DNA of 64,000 nucleotides from Bimastos eiseni (taxonomy: Eukaryota; Annelida; Clitellata; Crassiclitellata; Lumbricidae): contig OY365810.1 of NCBI GenBank assembly GCA_959347315.1, positions 3,951,467-4,015,466 of the forward strand, given 5' to 3'. Shown here in pieces: positions 20,861-32,120 of the stretch. Every line of letters starts with the position of its first letter. Position 1 is the stretch's first letter. A program made the position numbers and the translations under genes. The notes under the pieces are model-generated. The model searched no databases and was not told the origin of the DNA. It saw nothing but the letters and a program-made list of their open reading frames with translations.

Positions 20861-22225
20861 GCACAAGGGTGGAACTGAAAGGAATGAACCAGTTCCATTC
20901 GCTACTTTCACATGGGAATTTTTACTAAGTAACCACTAGTAGTAATAATGTAGTATACGTTCAGGTTGTTTAAACGCCATAAATCTGATTGGTGGGCAAT
21001 ATAAATGCCTAATCATTATCAACCCTCAATCAACAAAATCAATTCAGTAAACCCATAATAGTGATTACATATTATATATGCATATATATATATATAAATA
21101 CAGATATACCATGTTTGCGGGTGTGTTTGCTTCTACATATGGGCCGGGAAGGGTATATTGCATGGGTATACACCTCATAAATGATGATTAGAGACCATCC
21201 TTAATTTATGAAGCAAACATTTCCGCATGTTATAAAGTAAAGTAAAACTCCCATATCCTCTTTATGTGGAACCTAAGGGAGCAACCGTTTACTGAATTTT
21301 ATATAATTATGTATATATACATATACATACATATATATATATACATAGATTCTTGCAAACTGTACCTTATGTACATGCATATACACGGAATATATATATA
21401 TACACATATAATTTATATATATATATATATATTATATATATATATTATATCTAGGGGCTGGAAAGTATTATCAAATATGAGGGTGTGATTAAATTAAAAC
21501 GATCGTTTAAAACTTTAAATTGAAGTGCAGTTGAATTTTAATGCCACGATTCCGAGAAGAGGGCGAAATGTCCCTCACCCCGTATATATTCAAACACCCT
21601 CTTATCAAACACCTAATAGTCTACCTGGAAAAACGGGTTTTAAAATGGTCTCATATGTTTGTCTTGAATAAACTATGTGTTTAAATTAATCACTGAAATG
21701 AGGTTCGTTATTTCAGAGAACTTTTAAAACAGCCCCCATGAAGAGAGACGATGTATCAGCCCAATCACAGGTCGATAATACTATATATGCCTAAGCAGTA
21801 AGCTGGTATAATAGCAGCAGCTTACCCGGATTCAACATCCGTAATCATCGGTAGAGTTGTAATGCAAAATGTTAAAAACGCTTGATCTTCCATTATTGTT
21901 CTTTCACATGAGAGTTCAAAGGCGAACTCCGTCCCTGAGAGCTTCACAACAACCCACGCACGGAACTGGTACACACGCGTTTCATATGAATATCTATAAT
22001 ATATATATGCTTGCTGTCAACTGAAACTTCGTAGACATAAGGCACCTTAGTCGCATGGATAATAATATAAACAGGGTGTGCTGTGGTCAATTTAATTGGC
22101 CACAATTAGCTCAGTTTTTCAGAATAGACGCTCATCAACGGAGAAGAAATATGAGTGCACTAAAGCAATTTGCATTGTACCATATATTGGCATCTAACGT
22201 GGTATTACATTGTGTCGTATTACAG
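20861..22225. other. AT-rich unique sequence with (TA)n tracts
   Basis: TA-rich tracts near 21070-21095, 21310-21345 and 21390-21450. No exon or recognised mobile element. Confidence 0.4.
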
Positions 22226-22296
22226 TGTATTCAGTTGTATGCTAATGTGCGCTTGCTGGCAGTCTAATAAAGAATATTCTTACTTACTTACCTATC
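22226..22296 (+). mobile_element. LINE/SINE-type 3' end with TTAC tail
   Basis: TCTAATAAAGAATATTCTTACTTACTTACC shows an AATAAA signal followed by a short TTAC tandem tail, the layout of simple-repeat-tailed retroposons. No body is recognised upstream. Confidence 0.35.
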
Positions 22297-23316
22297 ACTC
22301 GAAAGTTTCGGACTGCCTGGTTGGGCTGGGAACGACCGTCGGTAGTCATCTACGAGATACACTCTTGGATTAAGGTCATAGCAGGAACCTGGAACCCTAT
22401 CAATGGCAGAGTCGCTACATCATTACTAGCCTCCTATAGACCTATGCTATCAGGATATATATCACCGATTAAATCATCATCTGGACTAATATTTATAAGT
22501 AATTAGACGATCGACCGACAGCAGAAGGAAACAACCACACAGCTCATTAGCTGAGGAAAAACATCAGAAATTATCCGAATAGTTTCAGCTGCGTTGCATA
22601 TAATATGTTAGGAAGTGAAACCTATGAGAGAGGAAGCAACAAGGAAGACTGAATGTATTGAAAGAGTAATTTACTTTTTGATTCATTGGGATTGAACGTG
22701 CTTGGATATAAGTTGAAAGGGAAGGTACCAACCAACACACATTGAGTAAGTGACGCACACACGCACTAAGCGATAAGCAAACGTATGGAGAAGGATGCAA
22801 AAGGACATCCAAAGAGACATATCTAAGATGTAGAGAGACAGATAAGAGGAGTCAAACATGATGAGGCAGATAGTGTTAGATAGAAACGGTGTAGGAGATA
22901 CAGGATGCCGCGAAACCTGACGAAACACAGACGGACAGACAGACAGATGGAAAGTGACAGACCAACAGACAAGAGACAGACAGAAAGTGTAACTGTAACT
23001 AGGCAGAGATACGGTGAGATAATAATATATTTTAAATTCTTAATAAGGCACTCATAATAAGGGAACGTAAACTCAAACCGTAGAATTTGATAGTTCCATA
23101 ATGGCCCATGCACCAAACATTAGGGCTAATTGTGGGAATGGCCACATCACAGATGACGTTAATTAAGTTTACTGAGTACGGGCTTCAGAAACAAAACTTA
23201 TATAATTCATTATAAATTACATTAATTATTCATATGACCAACCAAAAGAAGTTCCAACCATCTCTGTTCAGAGACTATAACATACGTAGAGCTTCTATGA
23301 ATTTCTTGGTTATTAG
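22297..23316. other. Unique sequence, no gene seen
   Basis: CAGA-rich patches near 22930-22990; otherwise unremarkable. Confidence 0.4.
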
Positions 23317-23420
23317 GGCCCATCCACATATTACGTACGCAAAAAAAATTCGGGCTCACTCCCTCTGGTGCACCCCGTACATTTCGTGGATCCCCTCCCC
23401 CATGCGTACGTAGGCCTACA
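23317..23420. mobile_element. Degraded MITE end (GGGCCCATCCACATATTACG type)
   Basis: TTAGGGCCCATCCACATATT followed by ACGTACGC, then an A run, a pyrimidine-rich core with CACTCCCTCTGG and GGATCCCCTCCCC, then GCGTACGTAGG as a partial inverted match to ACGTACGC. This resembles MITE families beginning GGGnCCGTCCATA with a C-rich core, but the right end is not intact. Confidence 0.4.
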
Positions 23421-23543
23421 TTTGAGCTCTACCCCTTTAGGCCTTCCTCGGGGTACTAAACAAAAGGGCTGATCTTCCTATATATATCCTGCTCCGTACA
23501 TGCGTTGCTATGTCCGCAAACACTCACGTGGCATCGATACATA

Positions 23544-23546
<3 letters not shown>

Positions 23547-23577
<31 letters not shown>
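23547..23577. repeat. (TA)n microsatellite
   Basis: About 15 TA units. Confidence 0.95.
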
Positions 23578-23579
<2 letters not shown>

Positions 23580-23591
23580 AAAGAGACTCTG

Positions 23592-23606
23592 AACATCCAT
23601 GTCATC
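23592..23606. repeat. Left target-site duplication of SR105 copy
   Basis: AACATCCATGTCATC, repeated exactly at 23712-23726. The bases just outside differ, fixing the length at 15 bp. Confidence 0.9.
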
Positions 23607-23711
23607 AGAACTCCGCCGCTGGTAGTACTCGGCCAGTGCCAGTCCCAAGCCTGGATAAAGGAGGAGGGCGACGCTAGTGGTCTTTGTTACCACACAGTGT
23701 CGTTAAACTGA
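23607..23711 (+). mobile_element. SR105 short element, reference copy, 105 bp
   Basis: Begins AGAACTCCGCCGCTGG, continues GGCCAGTGCCAGTCCCAAGC, TGGATAAAGGAGGAGGGCGA, CGCTAGTGGTCTTTGTTACC and ends ACAGTGTCGTTAAACTGA. Exact 15-bp duplications flank it at 23592-23606 and 23712-23726. The related LINE copy at 33.1 kb (minus strand) has one uninterrupted version of the same target. A duplication this long points to LINE-type target-primed insertion rather than a cut-and-paste transposase. No convincing tRNA A/B boxes are visible, so the promoter type is unknown. Confidence 0.85.
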
Positions 23712-23726
23712 AACATCCATGTCATC
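23712..23726. repeat. Right target-site duplication of SR105 copy
   Basis: Second exact copy of the 15-bp target at 23592-23606. Confidence 0.9.
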
Positions 23727-23900
23727 TGTCAGCTGTCAACGGGAATCCGTTGGTTGGCTCCACGCTTGTGAGTGGGCCCACCACTGGTGACTCTTTTCAG
23801 CTTACTGCGCAGAGTTTTGGTAACTGGTAGAATTATATATAGGCAAGCGCAGAGTAAATATCTTGTAGGGGTGCTATATAAATGCTTCATTACATTACAC

Positions 23901-24339
23901 ATAGAATCCACGAGTGCGTTCTTCTGGTTCTATGGAAATTATATTCGCTTTTCCAATCGTTCAATGCGTTTATCGTTCTTGGCGTTTATCTCCGCCCGTG
24001 AGCGCAGTTTTTAAAGCAATGTCTCTGTTAGTCTTCAGCCAGCTTAAACCAGGTGCAAGTCTTCTAATGGCTGCCTAAGTGAAAGCCCAATTACAGCTGT
24101 TGAAACACGCTGGGCAAAGGTTAATTGCATTTACCTGACCAGGTGAGAATTGCAACACGATATTAATTGCGGCGATAAGAGCACCGATCCGCTTCAGAAG
24201 CCATTCCACCGAACCCAATGCCCGCGCGCTATCGCACACACGGTGTAGTGCAAAATCTGATCGTAGGCGAAATTGGATCCACCCCAACGTGACGGAGAAA
24301 CGGTAGGAAGTGGAACTAGTTAAGTTAGTTTATATTAAT
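23901..24339. other. Unique spacer
   Basis: No gene or repeat recognised. Confidence 0.4.
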
Positions 24340-24632
24340 AATTGCTTATACTTTTCTCCCTTACACCTTCAATCTGCTGCCTCGACACTAATGTGAAAGG
24401 GTGTACCCAACCAGCAAAACAATATGGTTCGCTTAGGGATTTCATTTTCCCACTGTCTTTCAACTCTAAATTTAATCTACAATCAATTGTCCTGTTAACA
24501 CTTCTTGTATTATTCTATTATGTTATTTTAATTATTCTGGTTATGGCTTTATGCAAGTTCTGTTCAAAATTACTGTGACAATTGGGATCATTGGGGACAA
24601 TAAAACGATATTGATTGATTGAATGATTGAGA
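24340..24632 (+). mobile_element. LINE 3' untranslated relic with TTGA tail
   Basis: T-rich sequence resembling a LINE 3' untranslated region ends GGGACAATAAAACGATATTG followed by ATTGATTGAATGATTGAG. The same AATAAA plus TTGA-tail layout occurs near 4.75 and 36.3 kb. The 78-codon hydrophobic frame inside is not supported as a gene. Confidence 0.45.
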
Positions 24633-25945
24633 TGCATTTACTAAATGGTTATATCTGACGAGCAACAGAGTAACAGACAGATAGAAATTGACAGAAAAAC
24701 GGACAGACTGACAGAAAGTGTAATAAAACAGTCCGAGAAACAGTGAAAGAAACATATTTTTTTATATTTTTAATAAAAAGGCATCATAAAGGGAACATAC
24801 TCTGCCTGTTAAATTTTCATACATTTTCCACTAAACATTATTGCAGAACACATCAAGACAAATATTAAATCTAGTACGATGCATGGCTAAACAATATTTT
24901 TTAGTAAAATGTAAACGCACGTTTTCTAAATCGACCATATATCTTCAATCCTGCAAATATTTCCAATGAATTGATGTTGTGAGAGCTTTCATTGCTGCTT
25001 CGGTGCTACAAGCCATTTAAGGACGACACGTACATATCGTGCTAAGTGGAAAAACATTGAAGACAGCGTCAGGCAGTTTGTACTTAAGCAATCAAAATTG
25101 AGATAAATACATAATTCTGACGAAGTGACAGGAAATGGAATTGATAGACGATAGATCCATATTTTTTAAAACACTTCAATATTGAAGTACACCACGCTAG
25201 TGGCTTCTACATTTTTTTAGTTTTGTAAGATCATCTTTGAAAAATCTGCTTATTATCAAAACTTAGCCTCTTCAATAGCTGTACCCTAGATTTTCGAAGC
25301 AAATACACATGTCCTGGAAATTTGAAAAAAACACCAATACTCTCAGAACAGTTTTCGCCCGGGTATCATTTTTTCGTCACACCGGTAACCGAGCTCCAAC
25401 AGTCGCGCTATCCCACGAACTGTAATGGAACGCCAGGCAAGGTGCAACAGACGAGAACTGACAATTGAAAAGCAAAGGGGACTTACAGGAGCGCCCCTAG
25501 CGACGGGTGCTTGCCCTCGCCAGAGGTTAATTACTTATTCAGTGCACGGGTTACCTGAGGTCGAAGGCAAAGTGGTCCGTGTGGGAAAAATATTCGCCTG
25601 ATTTATTATTTATTATTGGAAGTATATGCTGCACGCCAATTACCTGTGCGTTCGATGACGGAGGGCAGCGGAGGCCCCTTAGGCTTGACTGGACGCTGGT
25701 GCGGACCGACCGCAGAGGCGACAGATTCGCGACGATACATATATGCGTGTATTGGGAGAAGCACATCTGGATGACCTAAGGCTCTAAGACCTTTCCAGTG
25801 TTGCATTGACATCATTGTCAGAGTGGATCAGGCCAGGTCATGTCATATGTAGGTCAGGTCACTCACAACGGCACACCATTGCAGGGCTACGTAGGGTAGA
25901 TAATAGTGCATCTGGCTCTGCATCTGTAAGTAGGTCTATTGCATT
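24633..25945. other. Unique sequence, no gene seen
   Basis: GC rises at 25360-25700. Frames of 66 to 71 codons there have no exon signals. Confidence 0.4.
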
Positions 25946-25949
25946 GCAC

Positions 25950-26275
25950 TGTGTGTAGTGTATTGTATGATGTATTGTATACTGTACTGCATTGTATATC
26001 GTAATGTATATGTTATATTATTGTATAGTATATCACATTGCATACTGTATTGTATTGTATATTTATATTTAATATTGTATTGCATACTGTATTGTATATT
26101 ATATTTTATATTCCATTGTATATTGTATTGTACTTTGTATTGAATATTGTATTGCATACTGTATTGTAAATTGCACAGTGTATTGTACTGTAGACTGTAT
26201 CGCATATTGTATTGTACGTTGTATTGTACTCTGCATTGTTTGCAATGTGAATATTGTATTATGTATAAGTTTATG
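25950..26275. repeat. TATTGTATAC-type degenerate array
   Basis: About 330 bp of diverged 5- to 10-bp units of the TATTGTAT/ACTGTATTG kind. It ends about 45 bp before the 930-bp element. A reverse-orientation relative lies at 34.57-34.81 kb. Confidence 0.85.
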
Positions 26276-26320
26276 TATGTTTGTATGAATGAATGTAAGC
26301 ATGTATGCACGTATTATGTA

Positions 26321-27250
26321 CACTCTAAGAACGACTACGTCAGAATCAACGTATTTCATGACGTAGTACTACGTTGTATATGGCCTGAGTAATACTACGT
26401 TAGATTGACGTAGTGATTTCTGTAGCGTATTGAACTACGTCAAACCTTCTAACGTCGATCAACGCAGTTTGGAGCGTACATACGATTTCTGTCTGCTGAA
26501 TAATTATAATTACAATTCAAAGAGTCCATTTTGACAGAAAACCTTCATATTGAGTAATTCTACATTAGCAAAAAAATAAATTTTGGGGGATTCGAACCCA
26601 CGCCGTTAACCACACTAAAAAAAACCCAGGCAAACGCATACCCATTCGGTTAATCTGCACCACTTGAGTAAACAAGGTCAAAGCTCCCACTTAACTCAAT
26701 GCATTCGTAATGACCATAACATGTCTATTTCTCAAACAGTTGGTTTTGTTGGTATACTTTCTACTTTACAGAGATTAGATTCCTGTTTCATTCTTTATGA
26801 AGATTTTATATTTGAAAACGTCGCACTGCAGAATAGATTGGTAGCGAATACAGTTCATTTTGTGTATTCGTGCGTACAACGCTATGTGCGGTTCGAAATT
26901 TGCTAACTTCTCTAAATAATGTTATTCACGTTAATTATCATGTGTGAGAACATAGAATTTTTTTACTAAATGTTGATTTATGTGCTTAATAAAATTATTT
27001 ATAAAACCCAAGTCGCCAAGTGTACATGATTATATCCGAACTACATTTTGCGCGCAAGCACACGAAATAGGGTTCTAAGGATACAACGTATCTCTACGTT
27101 AGATGAGGGTAACACGTAGTTTCAGTACGTTCAGCGTTGATGTAGTTATCTGGGGTTGAACGTATTCTACGTCAATAACAGCAGATTAATATGTTAAAAA
27201 TGGTTAACGTAGTTATAAACGTTATCCGTTAACGTAGTTTTTTTGGAGTG
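26321..27250. mobile_element. 930-bp non-autonomous DNA transposon with TACGT-rich ends
   Basis: The left end CACTCTAAGAACGACTACGT and the reverse-complemented right end CACTCCAAAAAAACTACGTT form imperfect terminal inverted repeats. TA flanks both ends. Subterminal regions of about 150-200 bp on each side hold many ACTACGT/TACGTTA motifs in both orientations, the kind of array transposases bind. The middle is AT-rich and has only an 80-codon frame with no transposase similarity. It also contains a minus-strand GGGTTCGAATCCCCC resembling a tRNA T-arm near 26590. CACT-type ends hint at the CMC group, but assignment is uncertain. Confidence 0.75.
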
Positions 27251-27429
27251 TATAATTTACTATTTACGTATGCATGTATGCAGTGTGTGTATCTGGTTAC
27301 TTATGAAGCTCCTTTCAAGAACCTGTCACGTATCAAGAACGAACTTTGCATCTCTCAGTCCAATGAACAACGTTTCAATCATTTACCGATGCATATCACA
27401 CACTCTTCACCGACCAAAGCCTCATCCAT
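27251..27429. other. Unique spacer
   Basis: Nothing recognised. Confidence 0.35.
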
Positions 27430-27600
27430 CCGCACGTCTATCTATCGATCTATCTGTCTGTCCATCTCTTTGTCTATATGTCTGCCTATATCTCTGTGTC
27501 TGTCTGTCTCCTTGTGTCTATCTGTCTGTATGCGTGTGTCTAACCATCTGTCTGTCTATTTCTGTGTCTGTATCTGTCTGTCTCACCGTCAGTCCGTTTA
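27430..27600. repeat. TCTG/TCTA-rich degenerate microsatellite
   Basis: Irregular CTGTCTGTCTAT units; the Cys/Leu/Ser-rich frames here derive from them. Confidence 0.8.
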
Positions 27601-27971
27601 ATCAGTCACTCAGCTGCCCAAACGGCGAAGATCAAAATGAAAAACTCGAATTTCTTCCACTCACAACTGACACCCGCTCCAATATCTCTCTCACCCCGTT
27701 GCCATGACGACAGACGGCATCGCTTTCGAGTTCGAAAAGACGCTATATAAATCGATGGTTACACTCGGTGATTACACCGTAAACTCCACATTTTTAAGCG
27801 CTATAGTTTAAAGCTAGGCTGAGGGCCCCAGCATGATTACAGGAATAGTATTAACGAATAGTGACAAGACTTATTACATAAGTCAAATTTATTTAACTGT
27901 CAGCAGCCATGCAAGGCGCTCACTATGTTATACGTCTAATTTAGCCAATGCTGTCATCTAGCGAAGGAAGG
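27601..27971. other. Unique spacer
   Basis: No gene or repeat recognised. Confidence 0.4.
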
Positions 27972-28075
27972 ACTAGTCAGCCTTGTACATTGACAATGTC
28001 AGTCCCAAGTCTCGATAAAGGAGGAGGGCAACGCTCACGATCGTTGTCAAAATCACACAGTGCCGTTAAACTACA
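27972..28075 (+). mobile_element. SR105 short element, 5' end decayed
   Basis: ATGTCAGTCCCAAGTC, GATAAAGGAGGAGGGCAACG, ATCGTTGTCA and CACAGTGCCGTTAAACTAC followed by ACTATACTACTAC. Confidence 0.75.
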
Positions 28076-29849
28076 ACTATACTACTACACGTACGATCCA
28101 TCCACGAGCAAGCGTATATTACCGATTGACAAACCAGTACATTACAACCGTTCCAATTACATTCCATAGGAGCAATACCATCGGCCAACTGCATGCAAAC
28201 TCCAGCGATTGGTATACCAGCGCCAACAACAGCCAGGGATTATCTATTTCAACATTACGACGAACCTCCATGGTCTTAATGAAAACCTGCCGACGCCAGG
28301 TGAGCCAAGGGATTGAGGGACCTTGGCGTATTATTGCATCTCGATGCAATTAGAACGGCACTTTCCGCAGCCGACAATTCCGTCAACATGACCGCTTAAA
28401 TAATTCACGTACGATATACGGACGGATGGATTAACCTGGAAATGGAGAATGGGTAAACGGGGTGGAAATCCATACAGAAACAGCGAATGGTTCATGAGCG
28501 GGTGGAGTTCATGCAAGTAAAACAAGGATGTATCTATGTAGACTTGAACTTTACCGACGATTGGTCCACTGTGATGAAAGATATCGTGCTTAAACTTTTG
28601 TGTTAAAAAAGTGTACCGAATGTCGAAACGTGTACAATATTACCAAGCTGTGTTTCTATCGGTCCAGCTAGACCTAGAGATAAGCAGACTGAGTGACAGA
28701 TACAGTCAGTGATTTCAATAGACGTATTCACAAGCCGACAAACAGACACAGAGAGACACGAACTGTTTGTTATAAGACAGACAGACACAATAACAGACCG
28801 ATTGACTGTAAATAGAGATATATGGACAGACTGACTTGACAGAATAACGACCAGAATACAAACAAACAAACAGACGGACGGACACACGTACAAACAGACG
28901 ACAATAATTATTATATCTTAGCATTCTTCATAATAGTGTAAAAATAATGACACATAGACACAAATAATACATGAAACACATATACATAATCAGTGAATAG
29001 ATACATACACATTCACACACACGTAATGTGTTTGCACTTAAAGAATCTGTCAGCACGATATCGTTTTGTCTCCACGTTAAGCCGCCTTGCGCAAGGTGTT
29101 AACCAGCGTTTACGCATCCCTCCGATGGAAATCTGCCAAACATACTTATCCACGGCCGAGGAATTCGAAGGGACTGAATTCCAGCGCCGCAGAAGCTTGC
29201 ACTAATAATATCAAACTCCAAAGTTCCACATCCGACAATAACTGTGCCAGCGCCGCCGCATTGAGCTCTCACCGTCCGTGAAAAATGACCAAATCCGACG
29301 ATGAAAAACGCCGCATATTTCTACCATACATAAGGAAACGCCTCGCCCTTGTTGGATTGATGTTTCCCCTTCAGTGTCTTGGCTAAAAGATCAATCAACA
29401 TCTCAGATGACTATTAAACTTACGGGTGAGTGATTACCATACCTAGCCATAAATTCTTACATATCACCCAAATGAGGAAAACACGCTCGTTATTATATAG
29501 GACACGTCGAAAAATGTTCGCAAATCGTTGAATTGGCTTCCTGTATAGCGCAAGAGATCTGCTTTGAATTGGGGCTCACCCTTTTAAGGAATTGACGTCG
29601 GCAATAAAGAAGTAACTAATTAACCACAACTACTGCTACTACTATACTAATAATAAAATGTACTAACCAGAAACAGACAGACAGACAGAAAACAGAAAGA
29701 CTGATAGTAACATATAGGGCCTTAAACTCAGCGTGCAATAAAAGCTTCTCCTTGTTTATAAAATTAGATTACGTTACTATCCCTGATGAACACCGCTATT
29801 TCGGGATGGTATTTCAATGTTACACATATGCTACATTTGATTCATACAT
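28076..29849. other. Unique sequence, no gene seen
   Basis: A candidate donor CCAG|GTGAGC occurs near 28300 after a 97-codon frame, but there is no matching acceptor or domain. CAGA-rich patches lie at 28700-28900. Confidence 0.35.
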
Positions 29850-29942
29850 ACATAACAACACATACACATACATATATACATACACATACATATATACATA
29901 CACATACATATATACATACATATATACATACACATACATTCA
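29850..29942. repeat. (CATA)n microsatellite
   Basis: CATACACATA/TATA mixture over about 90 bp. Confidence 0.9.
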
Positions 29943-31115
29943 CGCATGCACACATTATATACCTACATACATGGGGCTTAGAGTAATAAAGAACACTCTG
30001 TCAGCTTGAAAATAAACGAAAATCTGCTATATGTACATACAAATATACTATAGTTCTTGTTGTGCGTGCACTTCTGAAATTTGGTAGGACAGAAATACAG
30101 TTGTATGGCATTGTATACAACACAAACAGACATACACACATATACACAACACATACACACTCACTCCAAAGGCAGAGCCACACGCACACATGGAGCGTGG
30201 GTCCACTTACTACCAAGCAATCTCCCAAATTCCTAATCCCCGATATATCCGCAAAAATCCCACTCCGTTCCAGGTATACTCAGGGAATCGCATCCGCCTG
30301 GCATCCGCATCTAAGACGACGCTCACTGATAATCAAGGTACCCTACCTTCCGCGCCGCATCCTCCACCGCAAAACAAGATTAAACGTATGTTTTGTTGTG
30401 TCTCAGCCGTTGATACGGCGCACCTCAACCGAAGTACATCTTCCCGCAATCCACAAGTCGTAACTGGCGCAAAAAATGCCTCCTAATTGACTGTACATTC
30501 TGCAGATAAACGCTCTGCCCCGTGGCGCGATGAATTAAACGTCTCCACGTCAAAATAAAGCGAGAATTTATGCCGCAAGGCCGGCTGTGGTACGGCCATG
30601 TAACATTCACCTAGTAAACAGTACACCTTTCTGTTTACGATTGGCGCTGCTTATCTCTCGGAACTAACCCGCACCTGACTCTAGGAGGACAGCCTCAGAC
30701 TGCATGCAGCCTCTCGCCAATCCCGTGTATGGCCGCGTGGTTTACTGCTTACTCATAACTGTCCTTGTCTGTCGTACTGATTTCCCTCGGAAAGACCAAT
30801 TTGCAACTGTAATATATCGCATGAGCCACAGGCATCGATTTATATTATGTTAATACTGTTATCTGTTGCTGTTAATTACAACTATTGCTGTCATTAATGT
30901 TATTTTTCAATTGTTATAATTGTTAAGAGTATTATTATTATTATTATTAATATTATTATTATTATCACTATCATCGCTACTATTCAGCATAACCCTATTT
31001 TAAAGAAAACTTCAACCTTCATGAGTTGTAGGATTTATTAAGAGTTATTTTAATGGGACTCGAATTTATTATAAAGAACATGGGTTAATAAAGGATATCT
31101 ATAGATCTATCTGTC
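29943..31115. other. Unique sequence, short ATT run
   Basis: An ATT trinucleotide run at about 30930-30965. No supported exon. Confidence 0.4.
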
Positions 31116-31119
31116 TGTC

Positions 31120-31122
31120 TGT

Positions 31123-31173
<51 letters not shown>

Positions 31174-31276
31174 CATATATATATATAACAATTATAACAG
31201 TTATATATATATATATATCTTTTATACAGATATCCCATCTCCTTTTAACCCATGGTCTTTTAACCCATCCAATTGC

Positions 31277-31342
<66 letters not shown>

Positions 31343-31345
31343 ACA
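31120..31345. repeat. (TA)n blocks around a 63-bp repeat unit
   Basis: TA dinucleotide blocks at 31120-31217 and 31281-31342 flank the unique unit at 31218-31280. Confidence 0.9.
31218..31280 (+). repeat. 63-bp direct repeat, copy 1
   Basis: Starts TCTTTTATACAGATATCCC, contains TTTTAACCCATGG twice in variant form and runs into (TA)n after TTGCTCAC. It is identical to 32031-32094 as far as I can read. Confidence 0.85.
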
Positions 31346-32030
31346 ATTGACAAGCTTTCTAGCACTTTTACTGCAGACAACCATTTGACAGTCAGTAGAA
31401 TTGCTGTAGAAGAGCGCATCACATTGTTTTGCTGTGTACGCTGAGATTTTCTTGATCTATCGGATTTCCCTTGGGTTGCTGATGCCACTGATGCAACAGA
31501 TTACTATTTGAACACGGTTCCATCAATTGAGAGTCGTGTGCATCACGATGACGGCGCCATAGAAGTGATAAAATTGGATTGGAATTGCTGCGCTTGATTC
31601 CAGACGGTTGGTTGAAGCCTTAGAGCATCTGGTTACACTTTCCAGAACCAGATGATAAATTGAATCCAATTGAATTGCCAGTCCCAAGTGTTTAAATTAG
31701 GAGGGTGATATCAAGGCCATGGCAGCCAAATTATCTAGTTAAACACGGGAAACTATTGCTCACTGAATTGAATTTGTCACTTATTGACTTAATTTCATTT
31801 GGAGAAAACAATTAGCTCAAAAAATCAATTGACATTGATGGATGCAAACGTCAATAGGTCAGCGAAGGGGTCAAAGGGATTGGCTGGGAATGGATTGCCC
31901 CTTACACAAGATGCAATTTGCAGGTGCATATCGCACACAGTTGAGAGGAGGCAATGACCCATGCTTATCCTATTAACCCATGTAATTTTAACCCATGTTT
32001 TTTTCCCAACATTTTCTTTCTAACCCATGT
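31346..32030. other. Unique sequence between direct repeats
   Basis: A weak SR105-like match (TTGCCAGTCCCAAG...AGGAGGGTGAT) lies at about 31676-31712. TTTTAACCCATG motifs recur near 31975-32030, suggesting a small minisatellite around copy 2. Confidence 0.4.
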
Positions 32031-32094
32031 TCTTTTATACAGATATCCCATCTCCTTTTAACCCATGGTCTTTTAACCCATCCAATTGCTCACT
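32031..32094 (+). repeat. 63-bp direct repeat, copy 2, followed by (TA)n
   Basis: Matches 31218-31280 about 813 bp away. It is again followed immediately by (TA)n (32095-32120). Confidence 0.85.
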
Positions 32095-32120
32095 ATATAT
32101 ATATATATATATATATATAA

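Larger units (their letters stand above)
23580..23900 (+). mobile_element. LINE 3'-terminal relic carrying an SR105 insertion
   Basis: Outside the insertion, GACTCTGAACATCCATG...CTGTCAGCTGTC, TCCGTTGGTTGG and GTGGGCCCACCACTGG match the reverse complement of 33090-33192. The 3' end TTGTAGGGGTGCTATATAAATG fits the hairpin-ended LINE family seen at 33.0, 34.1, 40.8 and 45.2 kb. The coding part is too short or decayed to translate. Confidence 0.6.

Noticed and set aside
24342..24578. 78-codon hydrophobic frame as a small membrane protein
   Set aside because: It lies in a LINE-like 3' untranslated relic and has no supporting exon signals.
31672..31715. Extra SR105 copy (TTGCCAGTCCCAAG...AGGAGGGTGAT)
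   Set aside because: Two blocks match, but the flanking blocks do not; mentioned only within the spacer entry.
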